Source of the DNA: Nocardia speluncae NBRC 108251
Lineage (GTDB): Bacteria > Actinomycetota > Actinomycetes > Mycobacteriales > Mycobacteriaceae
Length of the DNA stretch: 64,000 nucleotides
NCBI RefSeq assembly: GCF_001613245.1
Contig: NZ_BDBZ01000001.1
Span: 310,001-374,000, forward strand
Reading direction: 5' to 3'
In this document: positions 1 to 7,160 of the stretch, in pieces
How the letters are laid out: each line of letters starts with the position of its first letter
Position numbering within the stretch: the first letter of the stretch is position 1
Position numbers and translations under genes: made by a program
The notes under the pieces: generated by a model
Databases searched by the model: none
What the model saw: the letters and a program-made list of their open reading frames with translations, nothing else
What the model was told of the DNA's origin: nothing

Positions 1-2
1 TG

Positions 3-221
3 ATGGCGCAGCGGGTGCAGCCGACGGTCCGTTATGTGAGCGTGGAGGGGCCGGTCACTGCGGTGGAGCCGCTGCCGGATGCCCGCCACCGCGAGATGGT
101 GGCGCGTTACCTTCCGCCGGACCAGGTGGAGGGCTACCTGGCCTTTGCCGCGGCCGAACTGGGGGAGCACGTGACAGTCCGGATGCGGCCGGAGCGCTGG
201 CTTTCGGCGGATCTGGGCTGA
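3..221 (+). CDS. C-terminal part of a pyridoxamine 5'-phosphate oxidase-fold (PPOX/F420) protein
   Basis: This is the last 72 codons of a gene that begins before the window; the first methionine visible is probably internal. The stretch RYVSVEGPVTAVEPL followed by a helical tail fits the C-terminal half of the split-barrel PPOX family, small flavin- or F420-dependent reductases with a conserved GPVT turn. The family assignment rests on this short segment, and cofactor and substrate cannot be read. The stop lies 6 bp from the stop of the convergent CBS-domain gene, so the two are transcribed tail to tail. Confidence 0.6.
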   Translation: MAQRVQPTVRYVSVEGPVTAVEPLPDARHREMVARYLPPDQVEGYLAFAAAELGEHVTVRMRPERWLSADLG

Positions 222-227
222 ACGGGT

Positions 228-662
228 TCAGTACCCGCCCTGTAGGTAGCCGACGAGCTGTTCACGCTCCGTCGTGAGTTCGGACAGCGCGCTCTTGACG
301 ACATCGCCGATACTGACGATGCCGGTGAGGCGGCCCTGGTCGACCACAGGAAGATGGCGCACCCGGTGATCGGTCATGATCCCCCGGAGCCCGTCGACCC
401 GGTCGCCGGGGCTGCAGGTCCGAACCTCGGTGGTCATGATCCGGGTGACCGGGAAGTCCAGGAGCGCCGCGCCGTGCCGGTGCAGGCCGCGTACGACATC
501 GCGCTCGGAGACGATTCCGGCGATACGATTGCCGTCCGGGGAGACGACGGCGGCACCGATATTCTGTTCGTCCAGCAGTGCGAGTAACGCGCGGATATCC
601 GTTTCGGGCCGGACAGTCGCAACGGTGCTGCCCTTGGTGTTGAGGATTTCGGCGATACGCAT
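228..662 (-). CDS. Two-CBS-domain protein
   Basis: This 144-residue protein consists almost wholly of a tandem pair of CBS domains. The first is at about residues 7-65, with GNRIAGIVSERDVVRGL. The second is at about 75-135, with QGRLTGIVSIGDVVKSAL. Such stand-alone Bateman modules bind adenine nucleotides and act as energy sensors or bind partner proteins; no catalytic domain is attached. I chose ATG at 662 because the protein then opens with MRIAEIL, the usual start of this family. An upstream in-frame ATG at 677 adds only five residues. No partner gene is obvious nearby. Confidence 0.9.
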   Translation of the reverse strand: MRIAEILNTKGSTVATVRPETDIRALLALLDEQNIGAAVVSPDGNRIAGIVSERDVVRGLHRHGAALLDFPVTRIMTTEVRTCSPGDRVDGLRGIMTDHRVRHLPVVDQGRLTGIVSIGDVVKSALSELTTEREQLVGYLQGGY

Positions 663-784
663 GGTCACCATCCACATGAGCGCGGGATTTCAGAATCCCG
701 CGGCCGGGGGAGGAATACCAGCACGAATCGGCATCGACCGGACGCCGTCGTATCGGCTGGGAAAGAAACAGCAGTCCAGTGGGG

Positions 785-1036
785 TTATTCGTCGTCGAGT
801 CCGGCGGACAGGTAGGCCGCGGCGGCCAGCCACTGTCGGCATTGGGGGCCGTGGACATCGTGGATGTGCAGGATGGCGCGGGCCTGGCGGTAGGTGAGTA
901 CCGGTGGTTCGGCGCTGCAGTCGGCGCCCGCCTCGGGCGCGAAGTGGTGCAAGGGTTCCGGTTTGTGCCCCAGGGTATGGGTACCGGGAACGCTTCCGAC
1001 GGCGTTCCGGTGGGGACTTCGGAATGGCTGGATCAT
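785..1036 (-). CDS. Conserved small actinobacterial protein, function unknown
   Basis: This 83-residue protein ends in a conserved-looking block, LTYRQARAILHIHDVHGP followed by CRQWLAAAAYLSAG. I know this kind of block from short Nocardia proteins found near XRE/DUF5753 regulators, but no function is established. ATG 1036 is preceded by GAGGGG at good spacing, whereas the in-frame GTG at 1051 has no ribosome site. There is one Cys in the first half and one in the conserved block. The 20-bp element at 1151-1170 sits about 115 bp upstream and is shared with the unknown gene at 3690-4055, suggesting co-regulation. Confidence 0.7.
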   Translation of the reverse strand: MIQPFRSPHRNAVGSVPGTHTLGHKPEPLHHFAPEAGADCSAEPPVLTYRQARAILHIHDVHGPQCRQWLAAAAYLSAGLDDE

Positions 1037-1150
1037 TCGGTTGCCCCTCACGTGCGATGGTGCGGGGGCGACGTTCCGGCTCGGCGAAGCGACCGGAAGA
1101 TGGTGCGTATCGCCCCTCGTGGTGGTGCGAGTCTATGTCGCCGTCACTTA

Positions 1151-1170
1151 CAAATGCAAGTACATCTGCA
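1151..1170. promoter_or_regulatory. 20-bp repeated promoter element, copy 1
   Basis: The sequence CAAATGCAAGTACATCTGCA lies upstream of the minus-strand gene at 785-1036. An identical 20-mer is at 4118-4137, and a related dyad is at 2328-2361. All three are intergenic, and the element is AT-rich against a GC-rich background. It is probably a regulator-binding site; the nearby XRE/DUF5753 proteins are the natural candidates, which is inference. Confidence 0.65.
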
Positions 1171-1262
1171 AACAACATTCGAAATTTCATTCGGCGCGAT
1201 GACCGGCCTTCTGCATGCCATCGGCCCAGCGGCACTGCGCTTCTCGCCGGTCGCGGGCCGGG

Positions 1263-2060
1263 TTACGGTTTGCGGGCCACGCCCCCGTACGCCGGAATCG
1301 GTCGGTCGCTGCGGGGTGCCGGTTCCTCCGGATACCACTGTGCCACCGAGGTGAATCCGGGATCGACCGGCTCGAGGCCGTCGAACAGCGCACGGATCTC
1401 GGACTGTGGCCGCGGCCGGTAGGACTCGCCACCGATATCGGCGGACTCGGCGCACAGTCGCACATAGCCGGCATCGTCATCGGTGCCGTCCCAGAGTACG
1501 AGGTAGCTGCCGGCGGTGGTCGATTCGAGCACGGTGTGCACGATGCGGCGCCTCTCCGCGACCCTCTGAGCGTGGCCGAGGACGCCCATGAACATCACCG
1601 CTACCGGCCGGGTGAAGTTCAGGATGTGGCGGGCGTCGGCTACGACGATCTCGGGGTGGTGGTAGTCGGTGTCGATATAGGTGGCGACCCCTTCGTCGGT
1701 GGTGCTGGTCAGCAGGGTGCGGGCGTGAGCCAGCACGACCGGGTCGTTGTCCACGTACACGATCCTGGATTCCGGTGCCACACTCTGGGCGACCTCGTGG
1801 GTGTTCTGCACGGTGGGTAGTCCGGTGCCGATATCGAGGAACTGACGAATCCCCTTCTCGGCGGCCAGGTATCGCACGGCACGGAAGAGGAACCGGCGTG
1901 ACTCCTTCGCCAGCGTCGAAATTTCGGGATAGACGGCGCTGCCCGCATCCGCGGCGATTCGGTCGACCTCGTAGTAGTCGCCGCCGCCCATCCAGTAGTT
2001 CCAGATCCGGGCAGGGTGCGGGATATCGGTTCGGATGGTGCGCTGGTGCTCGTCGGACAT
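1263..2060 (-). CDS. DUF574 / Methyltransf_19-type SAM-dependent methyltransferase
   Basis: This 265-residue protein has the features of the actinobacterial S-adenosylmethionine methyltransferase family PF04672. It opens with IPHPARIWNYWMGG, has a glycine-rich SAM loop FLDIGTGLPT near residue 90, an acidic SAM-ribose motif VYVDNDPVV near 117, and VADARHILNF near 155. Substrates of the family are mostly unknown. The family is abundant in Nocardia and Streptomyces and is often found beside XRE/DUF397 genes, as here. ATG 2060 is preceded by GAGGAG. It is divergent from the DUF397 gene, with the dyad at 2328-2361 between them. Confidence 0.9.
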   Translation of the reverse strand: MSDEHQRTIRTDIPHPARIWNYWMGGGDYYEVDRIAADAGSAVYPEISTLAKESRRFLFRAVRYLAAEKGIRQFLDIGTGLPTVQNTHEVAQSVAPESRIVYVDNDPVVLAHARTLLTSTTDEGVATYIDTDYHHPEIVVADARHILNFTRPVAVMFMGVLGHAQRVAERRRIVHTVLESTTAGSYLVLWDGTDDDAGYVRLCAESADIGGESYRPRPQSEIRALFDGLEPVDPGFTSVAQWYPEEPAPRSDRPIPAYGGVARKP

Positions 2061-2327
2061 GGCGGACTCCTCGGCGGTACGGCCGGATGCGTGCCGGAGG
2101 ATGCGCCACGGCCGGCTCTCGGGCTGGTGGAACCGGTGTCGGTTTGCGACAGTACAAGGCCCGTCGGTGGGCCCTCGGCAGGCGCGCGGCCTTGCCGGAT
2201 CGTGTGGTGCTCGGTTGCTGTGCGGCCGGTTCTCCGGCGTCGGGAGAGTCGGGCGGTGGGCGCCGGAGCCCTCCCGGAAGCACGTGGGGGCGCGTCGGCG
2301 AACTTCGTGCTATCGTCCTGATGTCGG

Positions 2328-2361
2328 TGCAGATGCAAGAACACTTGCGAGTGCATCTGTA
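2328..2361. promoter_or_regulatory. Dyad related to the 20-bp element, upstream of DUF397 gene
   Basis: TGCAGATGCA and TGCATCTGTA form near-perfect inverted arms (9 of 10) separated by 14 bp. The right half, 2342-2361, matches the repeated 20-bp element in 15 of 20 positions, and the left half matches it in reverse at 14 of 20. It lies about 57 bp before the DUF397 start and in the divergent gap to the methyltransferase gene, so it could act on both. Confidence 0.55.
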
Positions 2362-2417
2362 AGGACCGGCGGTATGCGACGAGTGGTGTCAGCAACCATG
2401 AGCAAGGAGTAGGTCCT

Positions 2418-2636
2418 ATGTCGGAAGTAGCCAATCGGGTGGTCGGAGCTTGGCGCAAGAGCACCTTCAGCAATCCGAGCGGGAACTGTGTCGAGTTTGC
2501 CGAAGCGGCCGGCGACCTGGTGGCCGTGCGTAATTCGCGTTTTCCCGACGGCGGTGTGCTCTTCTATACCCGCCCGGAGATCGAGGCGTTCCTCCAGGGC
2601 GCGAAAGCCGGAGAGTTCGACGATCTGGCTGTATGA
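2418..2636 (+). CDS. DUF397 domain protein
   Basis: This 72-residue protein has the DUF397 signature: WRKSTFSNPSGNCVEFAE at residues 12-29, then VAVRNSRFPDGGVLFYTRPEIEAFL-type sequence to about residue 60. DUF397 proteins are small actinobacterial partners encoded next to XRE-DUF5753 regulators. Several pairs behave as regulator/antagonist or toxin-antitoxin-like couples. AAGGAG precedes the ATG at 8 bp. The XRE-DUF5753 gene follows after 83 bp on the same strand, so this looks like a complete two-gene unit. The dyad at 2328-2361 probably controls it. Confidence 0.92.
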   Translation: MSEVANRVVGAWRKSTFSNPSGNCVEFAEAAGDLVAVRNSRFPDGGVLFYTRPEIEAFLQGAKAGEFDDLAV

Positions 2637-2719
2637 GAGGTAGCATGGGCCGTCGGCGTGGTGCGTCGCGGATTGCATTGTGGCGCACCGTGGGTTAACC
2701 CGAAAGCGGAGACGACTCC

Positions 2720-3607
2720 ATGATCGCAGAGCCCGAGAACCGTGGTGGCAAGCAACCCGTTGAGGCGGAGCGTGGCCCCACGGTCCTACGTATAGCTCTG
2801 GGCGGCCAGCTACGGAAATTGCGTGAGAGCAAGAGGATCACCCGCGAGGCCGCGGGTGATGCCATTCGCGGCTCTCATGCCAAGATCAGCCGGCTCGAAC
2901 TGGGCCGGTCGAGCTTCAAGGAACGCGATATCCGGGACCTGCTGACGCTGTACGGCATCACCGATCCCGAAGAACGTGAGAGCTTTCTCGATCTCGCGCG
3001 CAAAGCCAATGAGCCTGGATGGTGGCATCGCTACGGCGATCTGCTGCCGTCCTGGTTTGGGCAATACCTGGGTCTGGAACACGCCGCGAGCAAAATCCGC
3101 ACCTACGAATCGCATTTGGTACCGGGCCTTTTGCAAACTCCGGATTATGCGCGTGCGGTGGTGACGCTCGGTTACGAGGACGCCGATACCGATCGGCGGG
3201 TGGCTTTCCGGCAGCGCCGACAGGAGATTTTGCACCGCAACGATCCGCCGGTCGTCTGGGCGGTGATCGACGAGGCGGCACTGCATCGTCCCGTCGGCGG
3301 TCCCGAGGTACACCGGTCGCAGATGGAGCATCTGCTGGACCTGACCCGTTTGCCGAATGTCACCATTCAGGTCGTCCCGTTCTCCGCTGGCGAACATCCC
3401 GCGGCGGGAAGCTCTTTCACCATTCTGCGTTTCGCCGAGCCGGATCTGCCGGATATCGTGTATCTGGAGCAGTTGACGAGCGCGCTCTATCTGGACCGCC
3501 GCGAGGATTTGGCACTGTACCTGTCGGTGATGGACCGGTTGAGTGTGCAGGCCGCGACGCCGGAGAAATCCCGGTCGATAATCGCCGAATACACGAAAGG
3601 CCTGTAA
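2720..3607 (+). CDS. XRE-family regulator with DUF5753 domain
   Basis: This 295-residue protein has an N-terminal Cro/C1-type HTH at about residues 25-80 (LGGQLRKLRESKRITREAAG, then AKISRLELGR) and a DUF5753 domain from about 100 to the end, including YESHLVPGLLQTPDYARAV and DLPDIVYLEQLTSALYLD. This architecture is common in Actinobacteria, where it pairs with DUF397 proteins in developmental or antibiotic control. The 83-bp gap to the DUF397 gene contains the perfect palindrome GGGTTAACCC at 2692-2701. It is about half identical by eye to the protein at 6023-6985. Binding to the nearby 20-bp element is a hypothesis. Confidence 0.93.
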   Translation: MIAEPENRGGKQPVEAERGPTVLRIALGGQLRKLRESKRITREAAGDAIRGSHAKISRLELGRSSFKERDIRDLLTLYGITDPEERESFLDLARKANEPGWWHRYGDLLPSWFGQYLGLEHAASKIRTYESHLVPGLLQTPDYARAVVTLGYEDADTDRRVAFRQRRQEILHRNDPPVVWAVIDEAALHRPVGGPEVHRSQMEHLLDLTRLPNVTIQVVPFSAGEHPAAGSSFTILRFAEPDLPDIVYLEQLTSALYLDRREDLALYLSVMDRLSVQAATPEKSRSIIAEYTKGL

Positions 3608-3689
3608 TTACAGGCAAATAAGCGGCGGGCGGGAGAATTCAGCACCGCCCCGGCGCCGAGTCGCCGAGACGGTGGATCAACCGCGTCCG

Positions 3690-4055
3690 TCAGGCCCGGA
3701 TGAACGTCGACGCCACGCGCCAGAAGGTATCCGGCTGCAACGACCGGAAATCCCAGTCGTCGGACAGCGCGTGAACCGTGGTGACGATCTGGTCGATATC
3801 GAAATCGTCACGTGTTGCTGCGCCGGTGGATTCGACTGCGTCGATCACGAACTCGACGGCCGTCTCGCGGGACGAACCGGTGCGGAGACCACCGTCGCGG
3901 ACGCTGAATGTATTCATATCAATACCGTTCGCCGGCTTGCCGATCGGGGCAGGATCCATTCGGGTAGTGCTACTACCGAATCGGTTCGGACCCGCTGGGC
4001 TGTCCCGCAGCTGTGGCAGTAAATCACTGGCGAATGTTGTCGTCGGCTCACTCAC
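3690..4055 (-). CDS. Small protein of unknown function with upstream repeated element
   Basis: I do not recognise this 121-residue protein. It has a polar, Ser/Thr/Pro-rich first third, then a more ordered acidic half (AVEFVIDAVESTGAATRDDF, IVTTVHALSDDWDF, DTFWRVASTF). No signal peptide or membrane helix is visible. The GTG start at 4055 is supported by GGGGAGG immediately upstream. It runs convergent to the XRE gene, and its promoter region carries the exact second copy of the 20-bp element about 63 bp before the start, linking it to the gene at 785-1036. Confidence 0.65.
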   Translation of the reverse strand: MSEPTTTFASDLLPQLRDSPAGPNRFGSSTTRMDPAPIGKPANGIDMNTFSVRDGGLRTGSSRETAVEFVIDAVESTGAATRDDFDIDQIVTTVHALSDDWDFRSLQPDTFWRVASTFIRA

Positions 4056-4117
4056 GCGGCCTCCCCTTGTTTTCCCCTGTATAGCGGTGTGGGATGAGTC
4101 TAGGTCGGTAGTGCTTT

Positions 4118-4137
4118 CAAATGCAAGTACATCTGCA
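4118..4137. promoter_or_regulatory. 20-bp repeated promoter element, copy 2
   Basis: This is an exact 20/20 copy of the element at 1151-1170 in the same orientation. It lies between the start of the unknown minus-strand gene (4055) and the stop of the upstream SDR-like gene (4179). Perfect identity 3 kb apart in non-coding DNA suggests either a conserved operator or a recently duplicated promoter. Confidence 0.65.
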
Positions 4138-4178
4138 CGATCGATTCATTGTGTCGTAACGGTTTTCGGATGATCTTG

Positions 4179-4838
4179 TCAGTCCGCCAGGGCGGCCACC
4201 GCCGCCTCGATCGGGGTGTCACCGGAGACCAGTTCCAGCGTATGACCGGCCGTATGCCCGGCATCGAGCAGTGCGGCCACGACATCGGCGACATCGGCGC
4301 GCGGAATGTCGCCGCGGCCGATTCGCGGTGGCGCGAGAGTGACCGACCCCGTGCCGGGTTCGTCGGTGAGGCGGCCCGGACGCAGAATGGTCCAATCCAG
4401 GTCGCGGCTGCGCAGGTCGTCCTCGGCCTGTGTTTTCGCCTCGATATAGGCGGCCCAGACGTCGTCGGTTCCAGGTGCCGGCGCAAGACCGGTTCCCATG
4501 GCCGAGATCTGCACGAACCGTCGGGTGCCCACTCGTTCGGCGGCCTCTGCGAGAAGAACCGAGCCGTCCCGGTCCACGGTGTACTTGCGGGCCGTGCCGC
4601 TGCCCGGCCCGGCGCCGGCGGCGAACACTGCCGCGTCGGCTCCCTGCAGGGTCGCGGCGAGATCGGTCACCACCGCTTGTTCGATATCCAGCACCACCGG
4701 TTCGGCGCCGGTAGCGTAGACGTCGGAGGCGTGTGCCGGATTGCGGATCAGCGCTATCGCGCTGTGTCCGCGGCCGGTGAGCCGTTCAGCGAGCAGTAGA
4801 GCGATCTTGCCGTGTCCACCTGCGATGACGATACGCAT
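4179..4838 (-). CDS. NAD(P)-binding atypical SDR (NAD(P)H-binding domain protein)
   Basis: This 219-residue Rossmann protein begins MRIVIAGGHGKIALLLAERL, a GxxGxxG dinucleotide loop, followed by an Arg-containing loop typical of NADP-preferring members. The segments GADAAVFAAGAGPGSG and RFVQISAMG are those of the NmrA/YwnB-like atypical SDRs, which often act as redox sensors or isomerases and lack the classical YxxxK pair. The start has GAGGAG upstream. It follows the DUF2599 lipoprotein gene by only 19 bp on the same strand, so the two may be co-transcribed. The substrate is unknown. Confidence 0.85.
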   Translation of the reverse strand: MRIVIAGGHGKIALLLAERLTGRGHSAIALIRNPAHASDVYATGAEPVVLDIEQAVVTDLAATLQGADAAVFAAGAGPGSGTARKYTVDRDGSVLLAEAAERVGTRRFVQISAMGTGLAPAPGTDDVWAAYIEAKTQAEDDLRSRDLDWTILRPGRLTDEPGTGSVTLAPPRIGRGDIPRADVADVVAALLDAGHTAGHTLELVSGDTPIEAAVAALAD

Positions 4839-4857
4839 ACCGGACTCCTCTCATATC

Positions 4858-5376
4858 TCAGCGTTCGGGTCCGCCGGGGTTGCAGGCGGCGCCGACGGTC
4901 TCGTCGTAGCCCACCGGCGGCCGCCAGGGCTCCAGATTCCAAGTGGGTTTATCGGGCGCGACGAGCCGCGCCCACTCCCAATGGCAGCGGAATTGGTCCC
5001 ACATTCCGGGAGTGTCCGCGTCCGGGTCGAGTAGGTTGATTTCCTGCCAGGCGCGTTGCGCGGCGCCGGGGAAGGTGGTGGCGCGGCCCGCGCCGGTCGG
5101 GTGGACCATGAGACGTGGACCGTCGATGTTCGAGGTCCATTCCAGCCGGTCGATCAACGGCATCCCGGCGTAAGGATCGACGACGGGGGTGGAACTGCGG
5201 GCGACGGTCGACACCGCTGAGCCGGTCGGACGCACGGTCGCCGGGAGCGCGGTGGTGGTTTCGGCCGCTGCGACGTCCACCGGCTCCGGTGGGCCGGGAG
5301 AACCGCAGCCGGTGAGCAGCGCCGCGCACAGGAGAGCGAACGAACCGGCCACCCGGGGTGTGGGGTCGGTCGGCAT
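4858..5376 (-). CDS. DUF2599 lipoprotein
   Basis: This 172-residue protein starts with a hydrophobic signal peptide ending in the lipobox LLTGC (Cys near residue 24), so it should be exported and lipidated. A Pro/Thr/Ala-rich linker follows, and then a C-terminal DUF2599-like region, WQEINLLDPDADTPGMWDQF and WEWARLVAPDKPTWNLEPWR. Mycobacterial proteins with this region are secreted or surface-exposed and of unknown function. A clear AGGAG precedes the ATG. Two Cys in the mature domain (about 138 and 166) could form a disulfide outside the cell. Confidence 0.85.
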   Translation of the reverse strand: MPTDPTPRVAGSFALLCAALLTGCGSPGPPEPVDVAAAETTTALPATVRPTGSAVSTVARSSTPVVDPYAGMPLIDRLEWTSNIDGPRLMVHPTGAGRATTFPGAAQRAWQEINLLDPDADTPGMWDQFRCHWEWARLVAPDKPTWNLEPWRPPVGYDETVGAACNPGGPER

Positions 5377-5514
5377 CTACGCTCCTGCGGTCGGTTCCGG
5401 CGGTTCGCCGCGCCGGTACTTCCGAGCTTAGAGGTCGGGGCCGTGATCATGGGGGGACGCACGCCGAGCGTGCCGTGGGTTTCCGGATGTGCGGGGGAGT
5501 CGGTTCGAAGTAGG

Positions 5515-5760
5515 TCAGCGCCACAGGGTGTGACACGGTAGCCGGCGCAGTCCGGGCCGGATCTTGCTGTCCACGGTGACCGTGAGTCCCGAATAGACGG
5601 CGGCGGAGGTGAACTCCCAGGCCTCGGTGTTGGTTGCTGCGTACTCCAGCACGAGGGCATTGTCGGGTACCGGGCCGTCGAAGTAGACGGTTACCCGGCG
5701 GGTGAGGTTGTCGCGACTGTGGTTGTCGCGTTCGGCCGTGGCCGGTGCTGTGGCGTCCAC
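5515..5760 (-). CDS. Small unknown protein
   Basis: This 81-residue protein starts at GTG 5760 behind a strong AAGGAGG site, which is the main reason to accept it. Its core, VTVYFDGPVPDNALVLEYAA followed by EFTSAAVYSGLTVTVDSK, looks like a compact beta-rich domain. I recognise no family. It has no signal peptide. It is divergent from the second XRE-DUF5753 gene, with dyads in the gap. Confidence 0.65.
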   Translation of the reverse strand: MDATAPATAERDNHSRDNLTRRVTVYFDGPVPDNALVLEYAATNTEAWEFTSAAVYSGLTVTVDSKIRPGLRRLPCHTLWR

Positions 5761-5833
5761 GATTCACGCCTCCTTCCGGGCAGCGTCACCATCGACGCCG
5801 TTGTGTGTAACCATAAGTCCTGGCCATGGGTGA

Positions 5834-5858
5834 GAACATGTTCCAGAATCGGTTCTGG
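5834..5858. promoter_or_regulatory. Overlapping GAAC-type dyads upstream of second XRE gene
   Basis: GAACATGTTC (5834-5843) is a perfect 10-bp palindrome. It overlaps by one base a second dyad, CCAGAA-4-TTCTGG (5843-5858). They lie in the divergent gap between the small unknown gene and the XRE gene. The spacing differs from the actinobacterial SOS box, in which GAAC and GTTC are 4 bp apart. A binding site for the XRE protein is plausible. Confidence 0.45.
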
Positions 5859-5972
5859 GCGATTCACAGCGTGTTTCGGTCCCACTCGGGCGAGGTCACG
5901 AAGCGCCGCGGCCCGGTCGGCAACGTTTCGGCGGCCGGGTGACGCCCGTGATCGGTGAATGTCGTTCACGCC

Positions 5973-5999
5973 ACGGGAGTTTCGTTTGGTCTCCCGTGC
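5973..5999. promoter_or_regulatory. Perfect hairpin just before the second XRE gene
   Basis: CACGGGAG and CTCCCGTG form an 8-bp perfect stem around an 11-nt T/G-rich loop, ending 23 nt before the ATG at 6023. A shorter dyad, GTGAA-5-TTCAC, precedes it at 5956-5970. The hairpin could be an operator or could control translation from a structured leader. No Shine-Dalgarno is visible between the hairpin and the start. Confidence 0.45.
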
Positions 6000-6022
6000 C
6001 GCTCCCATGCGAAACTCGAATA

Positions 6023-6985
6023 ATGGGTGCTTCTGGGATGCGATCGGCGTTGGAGACGGCTGCCTCGACCGGGGCGGGGGCCACGGCGCGGGCCGCGGTG
6101 GACGGTGGACCCACGGTGCTACGCATGGTGCTCGGGGGCCGGTTGCGGCGGCTGCGTGAAGCCAGCGGTCTATCCCGGGAGCAGGCCGGTGATCACATTC
6201 GCGGGTCGGATTCCAAGATCAGCCGGCTCGAGCTGGGCCGGACCAGTATCCGCGAGCGTGATCTGGTGGATCTGCTCCAGCTCTACGGGATCATCGACGC
6301 CGAGGAACTGGCGGCGTTCCAGGAACTGGCCCGCCAGGCGAATACCTCGGGCTGGTGGCACCGCGACAACGACTGGCTCCCGAAATGGTTCGATATGTAT
6401 CTGGGCCTGGAGCAGGCGGCTCAGGTGATCCGGTGTTACGAACCGCGTGCGGTGCCCGAACTGCTGCAGACCCCGGAATACGCGCGGGCCCTGCTCACGC
6501 TGGCGCACCCGGGGGAGGCAGCCGAAGCCATCGAGCGGCGGGTGGCCTTGCGGATGCGACGGCAGCATATTCTGAACCGGCCGCATCCGCCGCATCTCTG
6601 GTTGATCGTCGAAGAGGCGGCGCTGATCCGCCGGATCGGCGGGTCCCGGATCTGGTCGGCCCAGATCGACCGATTACTGGCCGCCGCCAAACAGCCACAT
6701 GTCACCGTGCAGGTTCTGGCCGACCATGTCGGCGGCCCGGCCATGACCGACGGCGCGTTCACCTATCTGCGGTTCGCGGAGGCCGATCTTCCCGATATCG
6801 TGTACCTACAGCAGCTCACCGGCGCGTTGTACCTGGACAAGCAGGCCGATCTGGATGCCTACCGGTCGGTCGCCAACCAGTTGTCGGTGCATGCCGCACC
6901 TCCGGAGCACACCCCCGGGTTACTGGCGGCCCTGCGGCGTCGGCAGCCGCGGGTCCTGGACCAGCCGGTGCGCCGGGAAATCTGA
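6023..6985 (+). CDS. Second XRE-family regulator with DUF5753 domain
   Basis: This 320-residue protein has an HTH at about residues 35-95 (LGGRLRRLREASGLSREQAG, SKISRLELGRTS) and a DUF5753 domain from about 105 to 300, with CYEPRAVPELLQTPEYARAL and DLPDIVYLQQLTGALYLDKQ. It is a paralogue of the protein at 2720-3607 but has no DUF397 partner next to it. An upstream in-frame start at 5939 would place translation through the hairpin; ATG 6023 gives the family's normal N-terminus. The GAAC dyads and hairpin upstream may be autoregulatory. Confidence 0.9.
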   Translation: MGASGMRSALETAASTGAGATARAAVDGGPTVLRMVLGGRLRRLREASGLSREQAGDHIRGSDSKISRLELGRTSIRERDLVDLLQLYGIIDAEELAAFQELARQANTSGWWHRDNDWLPKWFDMYLGLEQAAQVIRCYEPRAVPELLQTPEYARALLTLAHPGEAAEAIERRVALRMRRQHILNRPHPPHLWLIVEEAALIRRIGGSRIWSAQIDRLLAAAKQPHVTVQVLADHVGGPAMTDGAFTYLRFAEADLPDIVYLQQLTGALYLDKQADLDAYRSVANQLSVHAAPPEHTPGLLAALRRRQPRVLDQPVRREI

Positions 6986-7009
6986 ATCCGGGGAATCGGC
7001 CTGCCACCG

Positions 7010-7033
7010 GTGCGGGCAAGTGTCGCCCCGCAC
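7010..7033 (+). terminator. Possible terminator hairpin after XRE gene
   Basis: GTGCGGG and CCCGCAC form a 7-bp stem around a 10-nt loop, 25 bp after the XRE stop codon. There is no clear T-run, which is common for actinobacterial terminators, so the call rests on position and stem only. Confidence 0.35.
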
Positions 7034-7160
7034 TCCGTAGTTTCCCTGTCGTTACCTATTTGTGACCGAACCCAATTCGCGGTCGCATCCCTGATGAACT
7101 ATCCGGACTGACGCCGGATGGGCCCCTGGCGCCCCGGCTGCTGGTTACTGTCCAGTAGTT

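Noticed and set aside
5834..5858. SOS (LexA) box before the second XRE gene
   Set aside because: GAAC and GTTC are 2 bp apart in the palindrome, not the 4 bp of the actinobacterial LexA site.
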